A stretch of 64,000 nucleotides of DNA from NCBI RefSeq assembly GCF_900100535.1, contig NZ_FNDG01000019.1, positions 1 to 64,000 of the forward strand, read 5' to 3'. Positions 1 through 9,593 of the stretch are shown one piece after another. The number at the start of each line of letters is the position of its first letter. The first letter of the stretch is position 1. Below the pieces are notes generated by a model. That model saw only the letters and a list, made by a program, of their open reading frames with translations. It was not told where the DNA came from and did not search any database. The position numbers and the translations under genes were made by a program. Source of the DNA: Phytopseudomonas flavescens (GTDB lineage: Bacteria > Pseudomonadota > Gammaproteobacteria > Pseudomonadales > Pseudomonadaceae).

Positions 1-147
1 GGCGGCGGCCAGGTCGGCATTGTTGGCAGCGGCCTGCTGATACACCGACATCAGGTCGGTGCGTACCGACAGCGGGGCCGGATCTGCCCAGGCCGTGGCG
101 GTTGAGGCAGCGGTCACGGCAACGGCCAGGGAGAGTCTGCGCAGCAT
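1..147 (-). CDS. TolC-family outer membrane efflux protein, N-terminal fragment
   Basis: Only the first 49 codons are present; the gene runs off the left edge. The start (ATG at 147) gives a basic-hydrophobic signal peptide ending near Ala-Trp-Ala, followed by a Leu-Met-Ser-Val-Tyr-Gln-Gln-Ala-Ala-type helix. That helix is how mature TolC proteins begin (periplasmic/outer-membrane channel for type I secretion and RND efflux). It is divergent from thiC, and a TolC homologue next to thiC is the arrangement I remember from P. aeruginosa. The assignment rests on the signal peptide, the first helix and this neighbourhood, because the barrel and coiled-coil repeats lie outside the window. Confidence 0.75.
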   Translation of the reverse strand, partial: MLRRLSLAVAVTAASTATAWADPAPLSVRTDLMSVYQQAAANNADLAAA

Positions 148-301
148 GTCAGCGAATCCTAGAGTGGGCAGTAGTCGGCGAGACTAAGCCCGGCCATCGG
201 GGTGGTCAAGGCGCGCGGTGATGGGCAGGCAGGCGTCACTATCCGACCTGCGGGTCCTGCCGGCGTTGCTGCGGCGGGCAGCTGTCAGTAGACTGGCCGA
301 G
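148..301. promoter_or_regulatory. tolC-like / thiC divergent intergenic region
   Basis: Non-coding stretch between the divergent tolC-like gene and the thiC riboswitch. It should hold both promoters. I see no strong -35/-10 pair that I would assign with confidence, and no open frame of note. Confidence 0.4.
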
Positions 302-393
302 TTCTTGTCGGGGTGCCTCGAATCGGAGGCTGAGATCGGATAGTTCCGGATCCCGTTGAACCTGATCAGGTTAAGGCCTGCGTAGGGAACAAG
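302..393 (+). ncRNA. TPP riboswitch (thi box)
   Basis: The hallmark thi-box blocks occur in order: GGGGTGCC near 310, GGCTGAGAT near 328, CCCGTTGAACCTGATCAGG at 352–370 and GCCTGCGTAGGGAAC at 376–390. This is the thiamine pyrophosphate aptamer: when TPP is bound, expression of the downstream thiC is turned down. It lies 228 nt upstream of the thiC start codon, so the expression platform must be in the long leader between them. Confidence 0.96.
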
Positions 394-621
394 AGGTATC
401 CACCTCTACAGATCGTTTGAAAACGTGTGCGATGGCACGCGGATAGTTTTCAGCGACCTGCATGGTGGAAACCCCCGCACCGCGTTCGCGGTGCGCCCGC
501 GCCCTGGCTGTTCGAGCATGCCGGCGCTCTCACGAATCCTGCATGTTCAAACAGCTTTGGCGTGGTGTTGCTTCATCACGTCCATCAGGTTCGCTCCGAC
601 ATCAAGCCGAGGAGCCAACCG
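394..621 (+). promoter_or_regulatory. thiC leader / riboswitch expression platform
   Basis: Untranslated leader between the TPP aptamer and thiC. It contains a strong GC hairpin at 477–494 (arms GCACCGC / GCGGTGC, tight loop) with no following T-run, so it is not a classic intrinsic terminator. The thiC Shine-Dalgarno (GAGGAG, about 610–615) sits just before the start. Control may therefore act by translation or Rho-dependent termination. The thiC frame stays open through much of this leader (back to an ATG at 427), but that part does not resemble ThiC. Confidence 0.6.
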
Positions 622-2505
<1,884 letters not shown>

Positions 2506-2511
2506 CGCTCA

Positions 2512-2545
2512 GCCGGGTGATCGGCAAGGTTGCCGCTCACCCGGC
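2512..2545. terminator. Hairpin between convergent thiC and the DUF3298 gene
   Basis: Arms GCCGGGTGA / TCACCCGGC enclose a second complementary pair (CGGCAA / TTGCCG), followed by a short pyrimidine tract. It sits in the 46-bp gap between two converging genes, so it probably acts as a terminator in both directions. The T-run is weak. Confidence 0.6.
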
Positions 2546-2551
2546 CTTCTC

Positions 2552-3310
2552 TCAGCGTGCTGCGGCGCCGGGCATGTAGGCCGGGCGCAGGATGCCCTGC
2601 AGTTGGCTGTAGGGAATCTTGATCTCCGGGTGGCCGTCGGCGTAGGGCGCCAGGCGGGCGACATCGTACTTGAGCATCAGCGCATCGGGGTTGAGGGCGA
2701 TGTTCGGCGTGCGCTCGAAGGGCCAGCTCTGGCGGTACTCGGCGTCGTCGCCATGCCCCTGGGCGATCAGCCAGGCCTGGTGGGCACGCTGGGCGATCTG
2801 CCAGAACGCCGCTTCCTCGCCGGGGACGATGAAGTCCTGCAGGCTCAGCACCTTGTCCAGCTCACGGTCATAGTTCAGGTAGGTGCGCCCTGGCACCCCA
2901 TGGGCGCCACCGATGAAGTGGTAGCTCGACAGTTCGATGACCACCAGACGGTCATGCTGACTGATTACCTTGTCCTGCAGATAGCTGACCCAGCCAGGCT
3001 TCCCATTGGCGAGAAACTCACGCTCATGATCGGCCAGCGAGTGCGGTCGATTGCCGGTGGCGGCGTTCACCAGGTCAAGCAGGGTCGACTCGATGCGCGC
3101 GTTGAGCTGGGGCCGGTCGCTCAGGCGCTGCAGGTCGATATTGACCAGCGGACAGTCCTGGGCTGCGCAGCCGGGTGTCTTGTGTTCCCAGCGCGTTTGG
3201 CTGCTGGCGAGAGCTGCAGGGGTTTGCGGGCCGGACAGGCTCTGGCAGGCAGCGAGCAGCAGGCCCAGGCTGAGGAGGGCGCCGAGGCGGGCAGGGATGG
3301 ATGGTTTCAT
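2552..3310 (-). CDS. DUF3298-type lipoprotein
   Basis: 252-residue predicted lipoprotein. The start (ATG at 3310) gives a type II signal peptide with lipobox Leu19-Ala20-Ala21-Cys22; the frame upstream of it shows no signal. The middle and C-terminal half carry the DUF3298/RsiV-like pattern, including SSYHFIGGAHG and a following aromatic LNYDRELDKVLSLQDF stretch. Related domains occur in the anti-sigma factor RsiV and in periplasmic lipoproteins of unknown role, so it is likely anchored in the outer membrane. It is convergent with thiC and divergent from nudF. No enzymatic motif is recognised. Confidence 0.8.
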   Translation of the reverse strand: MKPSIPARLGALLSLGLLLAACQSLSGPQTPAALASSQTRWEHKTPGCAAQDCPLVNIDLQRLSDRPQLNARIESTLLDLVNAATGNRPHSLADHEREFLANGKPGWVSYLQDKVISQHDRLVVIELSSYHFIGGAHGVPGRTYLNYDRELDKVLSLQDFIVPGEEAAFWQIAQRAHQAWLIAQGHGDDAEYRQSWPFERTPNIALNPDALMLKYDVARLAPYADGHPEIKIPYSQLQGILRPAYMPGAAAR

Positions 3311-3479
3311 GCAGGAAAAGCCATTGGCGAAGGACGGGCGTTCGACTGCCTGGTGGCAGGGGAGTTCGCGATTATTCGCCAATCCGGGTGGATCGGCCAG
3401 GCTTTCGATGCGTCGCTTGCGGGAGAGGCGCAACAGCCCCTAGGATGGGTTCAATACGCACGCAACCAGAGAACAGCAG

Positions 3480-4097
3480 ATGACCGAGACCTTTACCCCC
3501 GGCCCGGATGCGGTGGAAATCATCGAACGTGAGGAGTGCTTCCGCGGTTTCTACCGTCTGGATCGCTTTCACCTGCGCCACCAGCAGTTTTCCGGCGAGA
3601 TGGGGCCAGTGCTCCGCCGTGAACTGTTCATCCGGCACGATGCCGTGTGCGTGCTGCCCTACGATGCGGTGACCGACAGCGTGGTGCTGGTCGAACAGTT
3701 CCGGGTCGGCGCCATGCACAAGGCGGCCAACCCCTGGTTGGTCGAGCTGGTGGCCGGGTTGATCGACAAGAACGAGGAGCCCGACGAGGTGGCGCTGCGC
3801 GAGGCCGAGGAAGAAGCCGGGCTGACGCTGACCTCGCTCTGGCCGATAACCCGCTATTTCCCGTCGCCGGGCGGCTCCGACGAATTCGTCCACCTGTTCC
3901 TCGGTCGCTGCGACAGCGCCGGTGTGGGCGGCATACACGGCCTCGAAGAAGAGGGCGAAGACATTCGCGTGCAGGTCTGGCCCGTCGAGGATGCCTTGCA
4001 GGCGGTCAGGGATGGGCAGATCAACAACGCGGCGAGCATTATCGCCTTGCAGTGGCTGGCGCTGAACCGCGCCGAGGTAAGGGGCCTATGGGGGTAA
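3480..4097 (+). CDS. nudF: ADP-ribose pyrophosphatase (Nudix hydrolase)
   Basis: 205 residues. A complete Nudix box runs from Gly93 to Leu115 (Gly93, Glu99, Arg107, Glu108, Glu111, Glu112, Gly114), the Mg2+-binding site that cleaves ADP-ribose to AMP and ribose 5-phosphate. Length and the N-terminal ECFRGFYRLDRFHLRH segment fit the TrgB/NudF subfamily. It is the first gene of a run with DUF1249, cpdA and yqiA and overlaps the next gene by 10 bp, so the two are probably translationally coupled. The same gene order is known in P. aeruginosa and, in part, in E. coli (nudF–yqiB–cpdA–yqiA–parE). Confidence 0.95.
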   Translation: MTETFTPGPDAVEIIEREECFRGFYRLDRFHLRHQQFSGEMGPVLRRELFIRHDAVCVLPYDAVTDSVVLVEQFRVGAMHKAANPWLVELVAGLIDKNEEPDEVALREAEEEAGLTLTSLWPITRYFPSPGGSDEFVHLFLGRCDSAGVGGIHGLEEEGEDIRVQVWPVEDALQAVRDGQINNAASIIALQWLALNRAEVRGLWG

Positions 4098-4540
4098 ATC
4101 TGCTGCGCGAGCGCTACCGGGTCGATCTGATCGAACTGCAGGCTGCTTGCGAGGCCAATTACGCGCGGCTGATGCGCCTGCTGCCCGGCATGCGTGATGC
4201 GCAGGGCGCGCGACGTGTGGCGCTCAGTCAAGGTGAGCGGCAACTTGGCGTGCTGGCGCTGGAAGTGGTGGAGACCTGTCCGTATACCTCTACGGTACAG
4301 GTGCGCCAGGAGCACAGTCTGCCCTGGCTGCCGGTGCCACAGCTGGAAGTGCGCGTCTATCACGACGCGCGCATGGCCGAGGTCACCGGTGCGCAGAGTG
4401 CGCGACGCTTTCGCGGCATCTATCCTTATCCCAATGCCGCCATGCACCAGCCGGACGAGAAAACCCAGCTCAATGTGTTTCTCGGGGAATGGCTGAGCCA
4501 TTGCCTGGCATGCGGGCATGAAACCGAGCCGATGCTCTAG
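4088..4540 (+). CDS. DUF1249 protein (YqiB family)
   Basis: 150-residue soluble protein beginning MGVNLLRERYRVDLIELQ, with the conserved tract CPYTSTVQVRQE and the motif IYPYPNAAMHQPDEK typical of YqiB. Its biochemical function is unknown. The ATG at 4088 lies inside the end of nudF (10-bp overlap). The frame is open much farther upstream, but only in nudF's shadow. Conserved position between nudF and cpdA suggests membership in the same transcript. Confidence 0.9.
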   Translation: MGVNLLRERYRVDLIELQAACEANYARLMRLLPGMRDAQGARRVALSQGERQLGVLALEVVETCPYTSTVQVRQEHSLPWLPVPQLEVRVYHDARMAEVTGAQSARRFRGIYPYPNAAMHQPDEKTQLNVFLGEWLSHCLACGHETEPML

Positions 4541-4654
4541 GCTGGCTATTTGCCACGATAATGCTTCGGATTCTGTGAACCAGTCCCCGTTCGCAGGTTT
4601 ACCCGGCTACATCGCGATTCCATAATTTACGGATCCCATTCAAGGAGAAGCACC

Positions 4655-5473
4655 TTGTCGAGTGCGTCCGTATCCATCCCCGCCGATTCGTCGGTCCTGC
4701 TGGTGCAACTCACCGACAGCCACCTGTTCGCCGATGCAGGGGGCAGGCTGTTGGGCATGGAGACCGCCGACAGCCTGCGTCGGGTGGTCGACCTGGTGCG
4801 CCGGGAGCAGCCGGCCGTCGACATGATCCTGGCGACCGGCGACCTGTCCCAGGACGGCAGCCCGGCATCCTACGCGCGCTTTCTCGAACTGAGTGCCGCG
4901 CTGAATGCATCGGCCCGCTGGATTCCCGGCAACCATGACGACGTGCTGGCGATGAAAGCGGCTTGCGTGGGCACCGATCTGCTCGAGCCCGTGGTGGATT
5001 TCGGCCACTGGCGGCTGATCATGCTCGACTCGTCGATCCCGGGCGCGGTGCCCGGTTACCTCCAGGAACCGCAACTGGCGCTACTCGAGCGGGCCTTGAG
5101 CGAGGCGCCTGATCGTCATCATCTGATCTGTCTGCACCATCATCCGGTGGACATCGGTTGCCAGTGGATGGCGCCGATCGGCTTGCGCAATCCCGAGGCG
5201 CTGTTCACCGTGCTGGATCGTTTTCCACAGACACGAGCGATTCTCTGGGGTCACGTCCATCAAGCCATCGACGAGACGCGCGGCACGCTGCGGCTGCTCG
5301 CTTCGCCGTCGACCTGTGTGCAGTTCGCCCCCGGCAGCGAGGACTTCCAGGTTGACCGCACCGCTCCCGGCTACCGCTGGCTGCGCCTGCATGACGACGG
5401 ACGCCTGGAAACCGGCGTGTCGCGGGTCAGTGGCATGGTTTTCGAGCCCGACTACAGCGTGGGCGGCTACTAG
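4655..5473 (+). CDS. cpdA: 3',5'-cyclic-AMP phosphodiesterase CpdA
   Basis: 272-residue class III cyclic nucleotide phosphodiesterase that hydrolyses cAMP to AMP and so limits CRP/Vfr signalling. The metallophosphoesterase signature is complete: D-x-H (TDSHLF), GDLSQDG, GNHDD, the HHHP block and GHVHQ, which ligate the two metals. Translation starts at TTG 4655, placed by a perfect AAGGAG site 8 nt upstream. The 114-bp gap after the DUF1249 gene leaves room for its own promoter. Confidence 0.95.
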   Translation: MSSASVSIPADSSVLLVQLTDSHLFADAGGRLLGMETADSLRRVVDLVRREQPAVDMILATGDLSQDGSPASYARFLELSAALNASARWIPGNHDDVLAMKAACVGTDLLEPVVDFGHWRLIMLDSSIPGAVPGYLQEPQLALLERALSEAPDRHHLICLHHHPVDIGCQWMAPIGLRNPEALFTVLDRFPQTRAILWGHVHQAIDETRGTLRLLASPSTCVQFAPGSEDFQVDRTAPGYRWLRLHDDGRLETGVSRVSGMVFEPDYSVGGY

Positions 5474-5556
5474 CGTCAGTGGCCCCCGGTACCCGCCGTG
5501 CGCAGACCCTGCACGAGTGCTTGCGGCGGGTAGGTCGGCACTAGTAGCCTCGCGTC

Positions 5557-6138
5557 ATGACTACCAGCATTCTTTATATCCACGGGCTCAACAGCGCGCC
5601 GGCCTCCACCAAGGCCAGCCAGTTGAGCGCTGCGATGACCGCCATGGGGCGGCAGGCGCAACTGCGCGTTCCGGCCTTGCACCACCATCCACGCCAGGCC
5701 ATCGCCCAGCTCGAGGCGCTGATTGCCGAGCTTGGTCGCCCCGTGCTGGTCGGCAGCTCCCTGGGCGGCTACTATGCGACCCACCTGGCCGAACGGCATG
5801 GCCTCAAGGCGCTGTTGATCAACCCGGCGGTGTGCCCACACCGGCTGTTCGACGGCTACCTCGGCCCGCAGCGCAACCATTACAGTGGCGAAACCTGGGA
5901 CCTGACTGCCGATCACGTGGCGGCATTGGCGGAACTCGAGACACCGCTGCCAACGGACGCCGCCCGCTATCAGGTATGGCTGCAGACTGGCGATGAAACC
6001 CTCGATTACCGGCATGCCCAGGCGTTCTACCGGCATTGCGCGCTGCGCATCGACGCCGGCGGCGACCATGGTTTCCAGGGATTCGCCGAGCGCCTGCCCA
6101 GGCTGTTCGCTTTCGCCGGCGTAGCGCCCGTGTCCTGA
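5557..6138 (+). CDS. yqiA: YqiA-type esterase
   Basis: 193-residue alpha/beta hydrolase. The nucleophile elbow is Gly66-Ser67-Ser68-Leu69-Gly70 (Ser68 nucleophile), with the acid in GDETLDYRHA and the histidine in GGDHGFQGF near the C-terminus. E. coli YqiA hydrolyses short and medium acyl esters; the physiological substrate is not established. It starts with N-terminal strand SILYIHGLNSAP, typical of the family. It sits directly before parE, as in many gammaproteobacteria. Confidence 0.92.
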   Translation: MTTSILYIHGLNSAPASTKASQLSAAMTAMGRQAQLRVPALHHHPRQAIAQLEALIAELGRPVLVGSSLGGYYATHLAERHGLKALLINPAVCPHRLFDGYLGPQRNHYSGETWDLTADHVAALAELETPLPTDAARYQVWLQTGDETLDYRHAQAFYRHCALRIDAGGDHGFQGFAERLPRLFAFAGVAPVS

Positions 6139-6183
6139 CCGGTCGCGCCCGCCCCCCGTTCAATCAGAGCATTTCAGAGACCT

Positions 6184-8082
6184 ATGGCCCAGCAAAACGC
6201 CTACAACGCAGATGCCATCGAAGTCCTTTCCGGCCTTGATCCGGTGCGCAAGCGACCGGGGATGTACACCGATACCAGCCGCCCCAACCACCTGGCTCAG
6301 GAAGTCATCGACAACAGTGTCGACGAAGCCCTGGCAGGCCACGCCACTGCCATCCAGGTGATCCTCCACGAGGACAACTCCCTGGAAGTGAGCGACGACG
6401 GCCGCGGCATGCCGGTGGACATTCACCCGGAAGAGGGCGTGCCTGGCGTCGAGCTGATCCTTACCAAGCTGCACGCCGGCGGCAAGTTCTCCAACAAGAA
6501 CTACCAGTTCTCCGGCGGCCTGCATGGTGTGGGCATCTCGGTGGTCAACGCCTTGTCCACCCGGGTCGAGGTGCGGGTCAAGCGCGATGGCAACGAGTAT
6601 TCCATGGCGTTCGCCGACGGCTTCAAGTCCAGCGACCTGGAAGTGATCGGTACGGTTGGCAAGCGCAACACCGGCACCAGCGTGCATTTCTGGCCGGATG
6701 GCAAGTATTTCGATTCGCACAAGTTTTCGGTCAGTCGCCTCAAGCACGTGCTCAAGGCCAAGGCCGTACTGTGCCCAGGCCTGGCGGTGAGCTTCCATGA
6801 CAAGGCCAGCGGTGAGCGGGTCGAATGGCTCTTCCAGGATGGCCTGCGCTCCTACCTGGTCGACGCGGTCAGCGAGTACGAACGGCTGCCCAACGAACCC
6901 TTCTGCGGTAGCCTGGCCGGCAACAAGGAAGCGGTGGACTGGGCCTTGTTGTGGCTGCCGGAAGGCGGTGACTCGGTGCAGGAAAGCTACGTCAACCTGA
7001 TCCCCACCGCCCAGGGCGGAACTCACGTCAACGGGTTGCGCCAGGGCCTGCTGGACGCCATGCGCGAATTCTGCGAGTTCCGCAACCTGCTGCCCCGCGG
7101 GGTCAAGCTGGCCCCTGAGGATATCTGGGAGCGGATCGCTTTCGTCCTGTCGATGAAAATGCAGGACGCCCAGTTCTCCGGGCAGACCAAGGAGCGCCTG
7201 TCTTCCCGCGAGGCGGCTGCGTTCGTCTCCGGTGTGGTCAAGGATGCTTTCAGCCTGTGGCTCAACGCTCATCCGGAGTTAGGCCAGCAGTTGGCCGAAC
7301 TGGCCATCAGCAATGCCAGTCGCCGCCTCAAGGCGGGCAAGAGGGTCGAGCGCAAGAAGATCACCCAGGGCCCGGCGCTGCCCGGCAAGCTGGCCGATTG
7401 CGCTGGCCAGAATCCGCTGCGTTGCGAGCTGTTCCTGGTCGAGGGGGATTCTGCCGGCGGCTCCGCCAAACAGGCGCGGGACAAGGAGTTCCAGGCGATC
7501 CTGCCGCTGCGCGGCAAGATCCTCAATACCTGGGAAGTGGATGGTGGCGAGGTGCTGGCCAGCCAGGAAGTGCACAACATCGCCGTGGCGGTCGGCCTCG
7601 ATCCCGGCTCCAGCGATCTGAGCCAGTTGCGTTACGGCAAGATCTGCATCCTCGCCGACGCCGACTCCGACGGCCTGCACATCGCCACGCTGCTCTGCGC
7701 GCTGTTCGTGCAGCATTTCCGGCCTTTGGTGGACGCGGGGCATGTGTACGTGGCCATGCCGCCTCTTTACCGCATCGACCTCGGCAAGGAAATCTACTAC
7801 GCCCTGGATGAGCCCGAGCGCGACGGCATTCTCGACCGCCTGGTGGCCGAGAAGAAACGCGGTAAACCGCAGGTCACCCGCTTCAAGGGCCTTGGCGAAA
7901 TGAACCCGCCGCAACTGCGCGAGACCACCATGGACCCCAACACCCGGCGCCTGGTGCAGCTCACCCTCGAGGACTACGACGGGACTCGCGAGGTGATGGA
8001 CATGCTGCTGGCGAAGAAGCGTGCCGGCGACCGCAAATCCTGGCTGGAGTCCAAGGGTAACCTGGCGGAGGTGCTGCTCTGA
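6184..8082 (+). CDS. parE: DNA topoisomerase IV subunit B ParE
   Basis: 632 residues. The GHKL ATPase domain comes first, with the EVIDNSVDEALAG helix and the GLHGVGISVVNAL lid. A transducer domain follows, then the TOPRIM domain with EGDSAGG at about residue 420 and DADSDG at about 492. With ParC it forms the heterotetramer that decatenates chromosomes. The C-terminus ends in SWLESKGNLAEVLL. The next gene's ATG shares one base with its stop (TGATG), so the downstream esterase and protease genes are likely co-translated. Confidence 0.99.
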   Translation: MAQQNAYNADAIEVLSGLDPVRKRPGMYTDTSRPNHLAQEVIDNSVDEALAGHATAIQVILHEDNSLEVSDDGRGMPVDIHPEEGVPGVELILTKLHAGGKFSNKNYQFSGGLHGVGISVVNALSTRVEVRVKRDGNEYSMAFADGFKSSDLEVIGTVGKRNTGTSVHFWPDGKYFDSHKFSVSRLKHVLKAKAVLCPGLAVSFHDKASGERVEWLFQDGLRSYLVDAVSEYERLPNEPFCGSLAGNKEAVDWALLWLPEGGDSVQESYVNLIPTAQGGTHVNGLRQGLLDAMREFCEFRNLLPRGVKLAPEDIWERIAFVLSMKMQDAQFSGQTKERLSSREAAAFVSGVVKDAFSLWLNAHPELGQQLAELAISNASRRLKAGKRVERKKITQGPALPGKLADCAGQNPLRCELFLVEGDSAGGSAKQARDKEFQAILPLRGKILNTWEVDGGEVLASQEVHNIAVAVGLDPGSSDLSQLRYGKICILADADSDGLHIATLLCALFVQHFRPLVDAGHVYVAMPPLYRIDLGKEIYYALDEPERDGILDRLVAEKKRGKPQVTRFKGLGEMNPPQLRETTMDPNTRRLVQLTLEDYDGTREVMDMLLAKKRAGDRKSWLESKGNLAEVLL

Positions 8083-9065
8083 TGCGGCGACTGCTCGGCG
8101 CCGTGCTGTTTTCGGCTCTGACGCCGGTGCTGGCCGATACCCCACTCGAGGAACTCACGCTGCTCAGCGAACACCCGGTCGCCGGCATGGAATCGGGCAA
8201 TCTGTCCGGCCTGGCCTGGTGCGGCGACGCGCTGTGGGCGGTATCCGACCGTGACGACGATCGCCTCTACCGCCTCGACTCGTCCGCGCGCATCTGGCAG
8301 GCCGAGGCCGAACGTTTCGTGGCGCCGCCAGCGCCAGTGATGCCGCTGCCCTGGGGCCTGCGCATGCGTGCCTGGGTGTCCGGGCTGGTGCGCGGTGGCC
8401 ATCTGGACTTCGAGGGTATCGCCTGCGACGCCAAGGGCAATCGCTACCTGATCAGCGAAAGCCATGCTGCGGTACTGCAGGTGCCACCCGCCGCCGATGC
8501 GCAGTGGCTGGCATTGCCCGAGGGCATGGTGCGCCAGGCACGGGCCAGCGGCATGCTGCTGCATTTCAACTCGCAGTTCGAGGGTATCGCCGTCGATCCG
8601 GCTGGCGAGCGCCTGTGGCTGGCCGCCGAGAAAGAGCGGCGTGGGCTGGTGGTGGTGCATCACCGTCGTGCCACCTGGCGCTGCGAAGGCGGCTGCGTGT
8701 TGCTCAGCGAGGGCGGCGAGGAGGCCTCGCCCAACGCGCTGGGCGGCGTGTCCGCGCCGGTGGATTTCTCCGCCCTGGCCTTTCACCAGGAGAAGCTCTT
8801 CACCCTGGAGCGTCAGGCCCATCGCATCTGCCGCCGCGCCGCAGACACCGGTGACGTCGAGCGGTGCTGGTCGTTCGCCGCGCAGGCACTCACCGCTGAG
8901 CGTCGCTATCCGGTGAACTATGGGGTGGCCGAGGCGCTGTCGGTGGACGCGCAGGGCGCCTGGATCGGTGTCGACAATGGTGGCCACGCCCGTGCGGACG
9001 GCGAGCGCCGCCCGCTGGTCTGGCGTTTCGCGGCGCCTGCCGGTGGCTGGGAGGCGGCGCGGTGA
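8082..9065 (+). CDS. Phytase-like esterase (PF13449-type), exported
   Basis: 327 residues with an N-terminal signal peptide (cleavage near VLADT). The pattern is that of the 'esterase-like activity of phytase' beta-propeller family: SGLAWCGDALWAVSDRDDD, then FEGIACDAKGNRYLISE and a second FEGIAVDPAGERLWLAAE. The substrate is unknown; a periplasmic location is inferred. It lies between parE and parC with start/stop overlaps on both sides (1 bp and 4 bp). This placement is conserved in Pseudomonas, but no link to topoisomerase function is known. Confidence 0.85.
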   Translation: MRRLLGAVLFSALTPVLADTPLEELTLLSEHPVAGMESGNLSGLAWCGDALWAVSDRDDDRLYRLDSSARIWQAEAERFVAPPAPVMPLPWGLRMRAWVSGLVRGGHLDFEGIACDAKGNRYLISESHAAVLQVPPAADAQWLALPEGMVRQARASGMLLHFNSQFEGIAVDPAGERLWLAAEKERRGLVVVHHRRATWRCEGGCVLLSEGGEEASPNALGGVSAPVDFSALAFHQEKLFTLERQAHRICRRAADTGDVERCWSFAAQALTAERRYPVNYGVAEALSVDAQGAWIGVDNGGHARADGERRPLVWRFAAPAGGWEAAR

Positions 9066-9586
9066 GCGAGCAGGCTGTCGGCCGTCGTGCCGGCCGGGTG
9101 ATGCTGGTGCTGGCCTGGGGCGCCGGGCTGCTGCTGGCCACGCATTTCTTCGGCAAATGGGAAGATGGCAAGAGCCATCCCAACCGCCAGCCGCAGTCGG
9201 TTCATGGCAGCGACTATGTCGAGGTGCGCCTGGCCAGCAGCCAGGGTGGGCATTATCTGGTCGATGGACTGATCAACGATGACCCGGTGACCTTTCTGCT
9301 CGATACCGGTGCTACCCAGGTCGCGATACCCAGCCAGGTGGCCCGCCGCCTGGGCCTGCAATCTGGCGCGCCGGTGCAGATCAGCACCGCCAATGGCCGT
9401 GCCACGGCGCATCGCACGCGTCTGGCGCGTTTGCAGCTTGGCGATATCGTCCTGCAAGACGTGTCCGCGCTCATCGCCCCGGGCATGGATGGCGACGAAA
9501 TCCTGCTGGGCATGAGCGCCTTGAAACAACTTGAATTCAGTCAGCGCGACGGCACCCTGATGCTGCGCCAATCAACCTTGCAATGA
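9062..9586 (+). CDS. Membrane-anchored retropepsin-like aspartic protease
   Basis: 174 residues. One N-terminal membrane helix (about 13–30) is followed by a single retropepsin fold with the active-site triad Asp81-Thr82-Gly83 in FLLDTGATQVAIP and the later ILLGMSALKQLEF strand. This fits the bacterial clan-AA protease family (TIGR02281-like), which works as a homodimer. Start is GTG, overlapping the previous stop by 4 bp. It is probably exposed to the periplasm. The substrate is unknown. Confidence 0.88.
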   Translation: MSEQAVGRRAGRVMLVLAWGAGLLLATHFFGKWEDGKSHPNRQPQSVHGSDYVEVRLASSQGGHYLVDGLINDDPVTFLLDTGATQVAIPSQVARRLGLQSGAPVQISTANGRATAHRTRLARLQLGDIVLQDVSALIAPGMDGDEILLGMSALKQLEFSQRDGTLMLRQSTLQ

Positions 9587-9593
9587 GGCACGC

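Noticed and set aside
427..621. N-terminal extension of thiC by 65 codons
   Set aside because: It would place coding sequence just after the TPP aptamer, does not resemble ThiC, and the internal ATG at 622 has a strong ribosome site.
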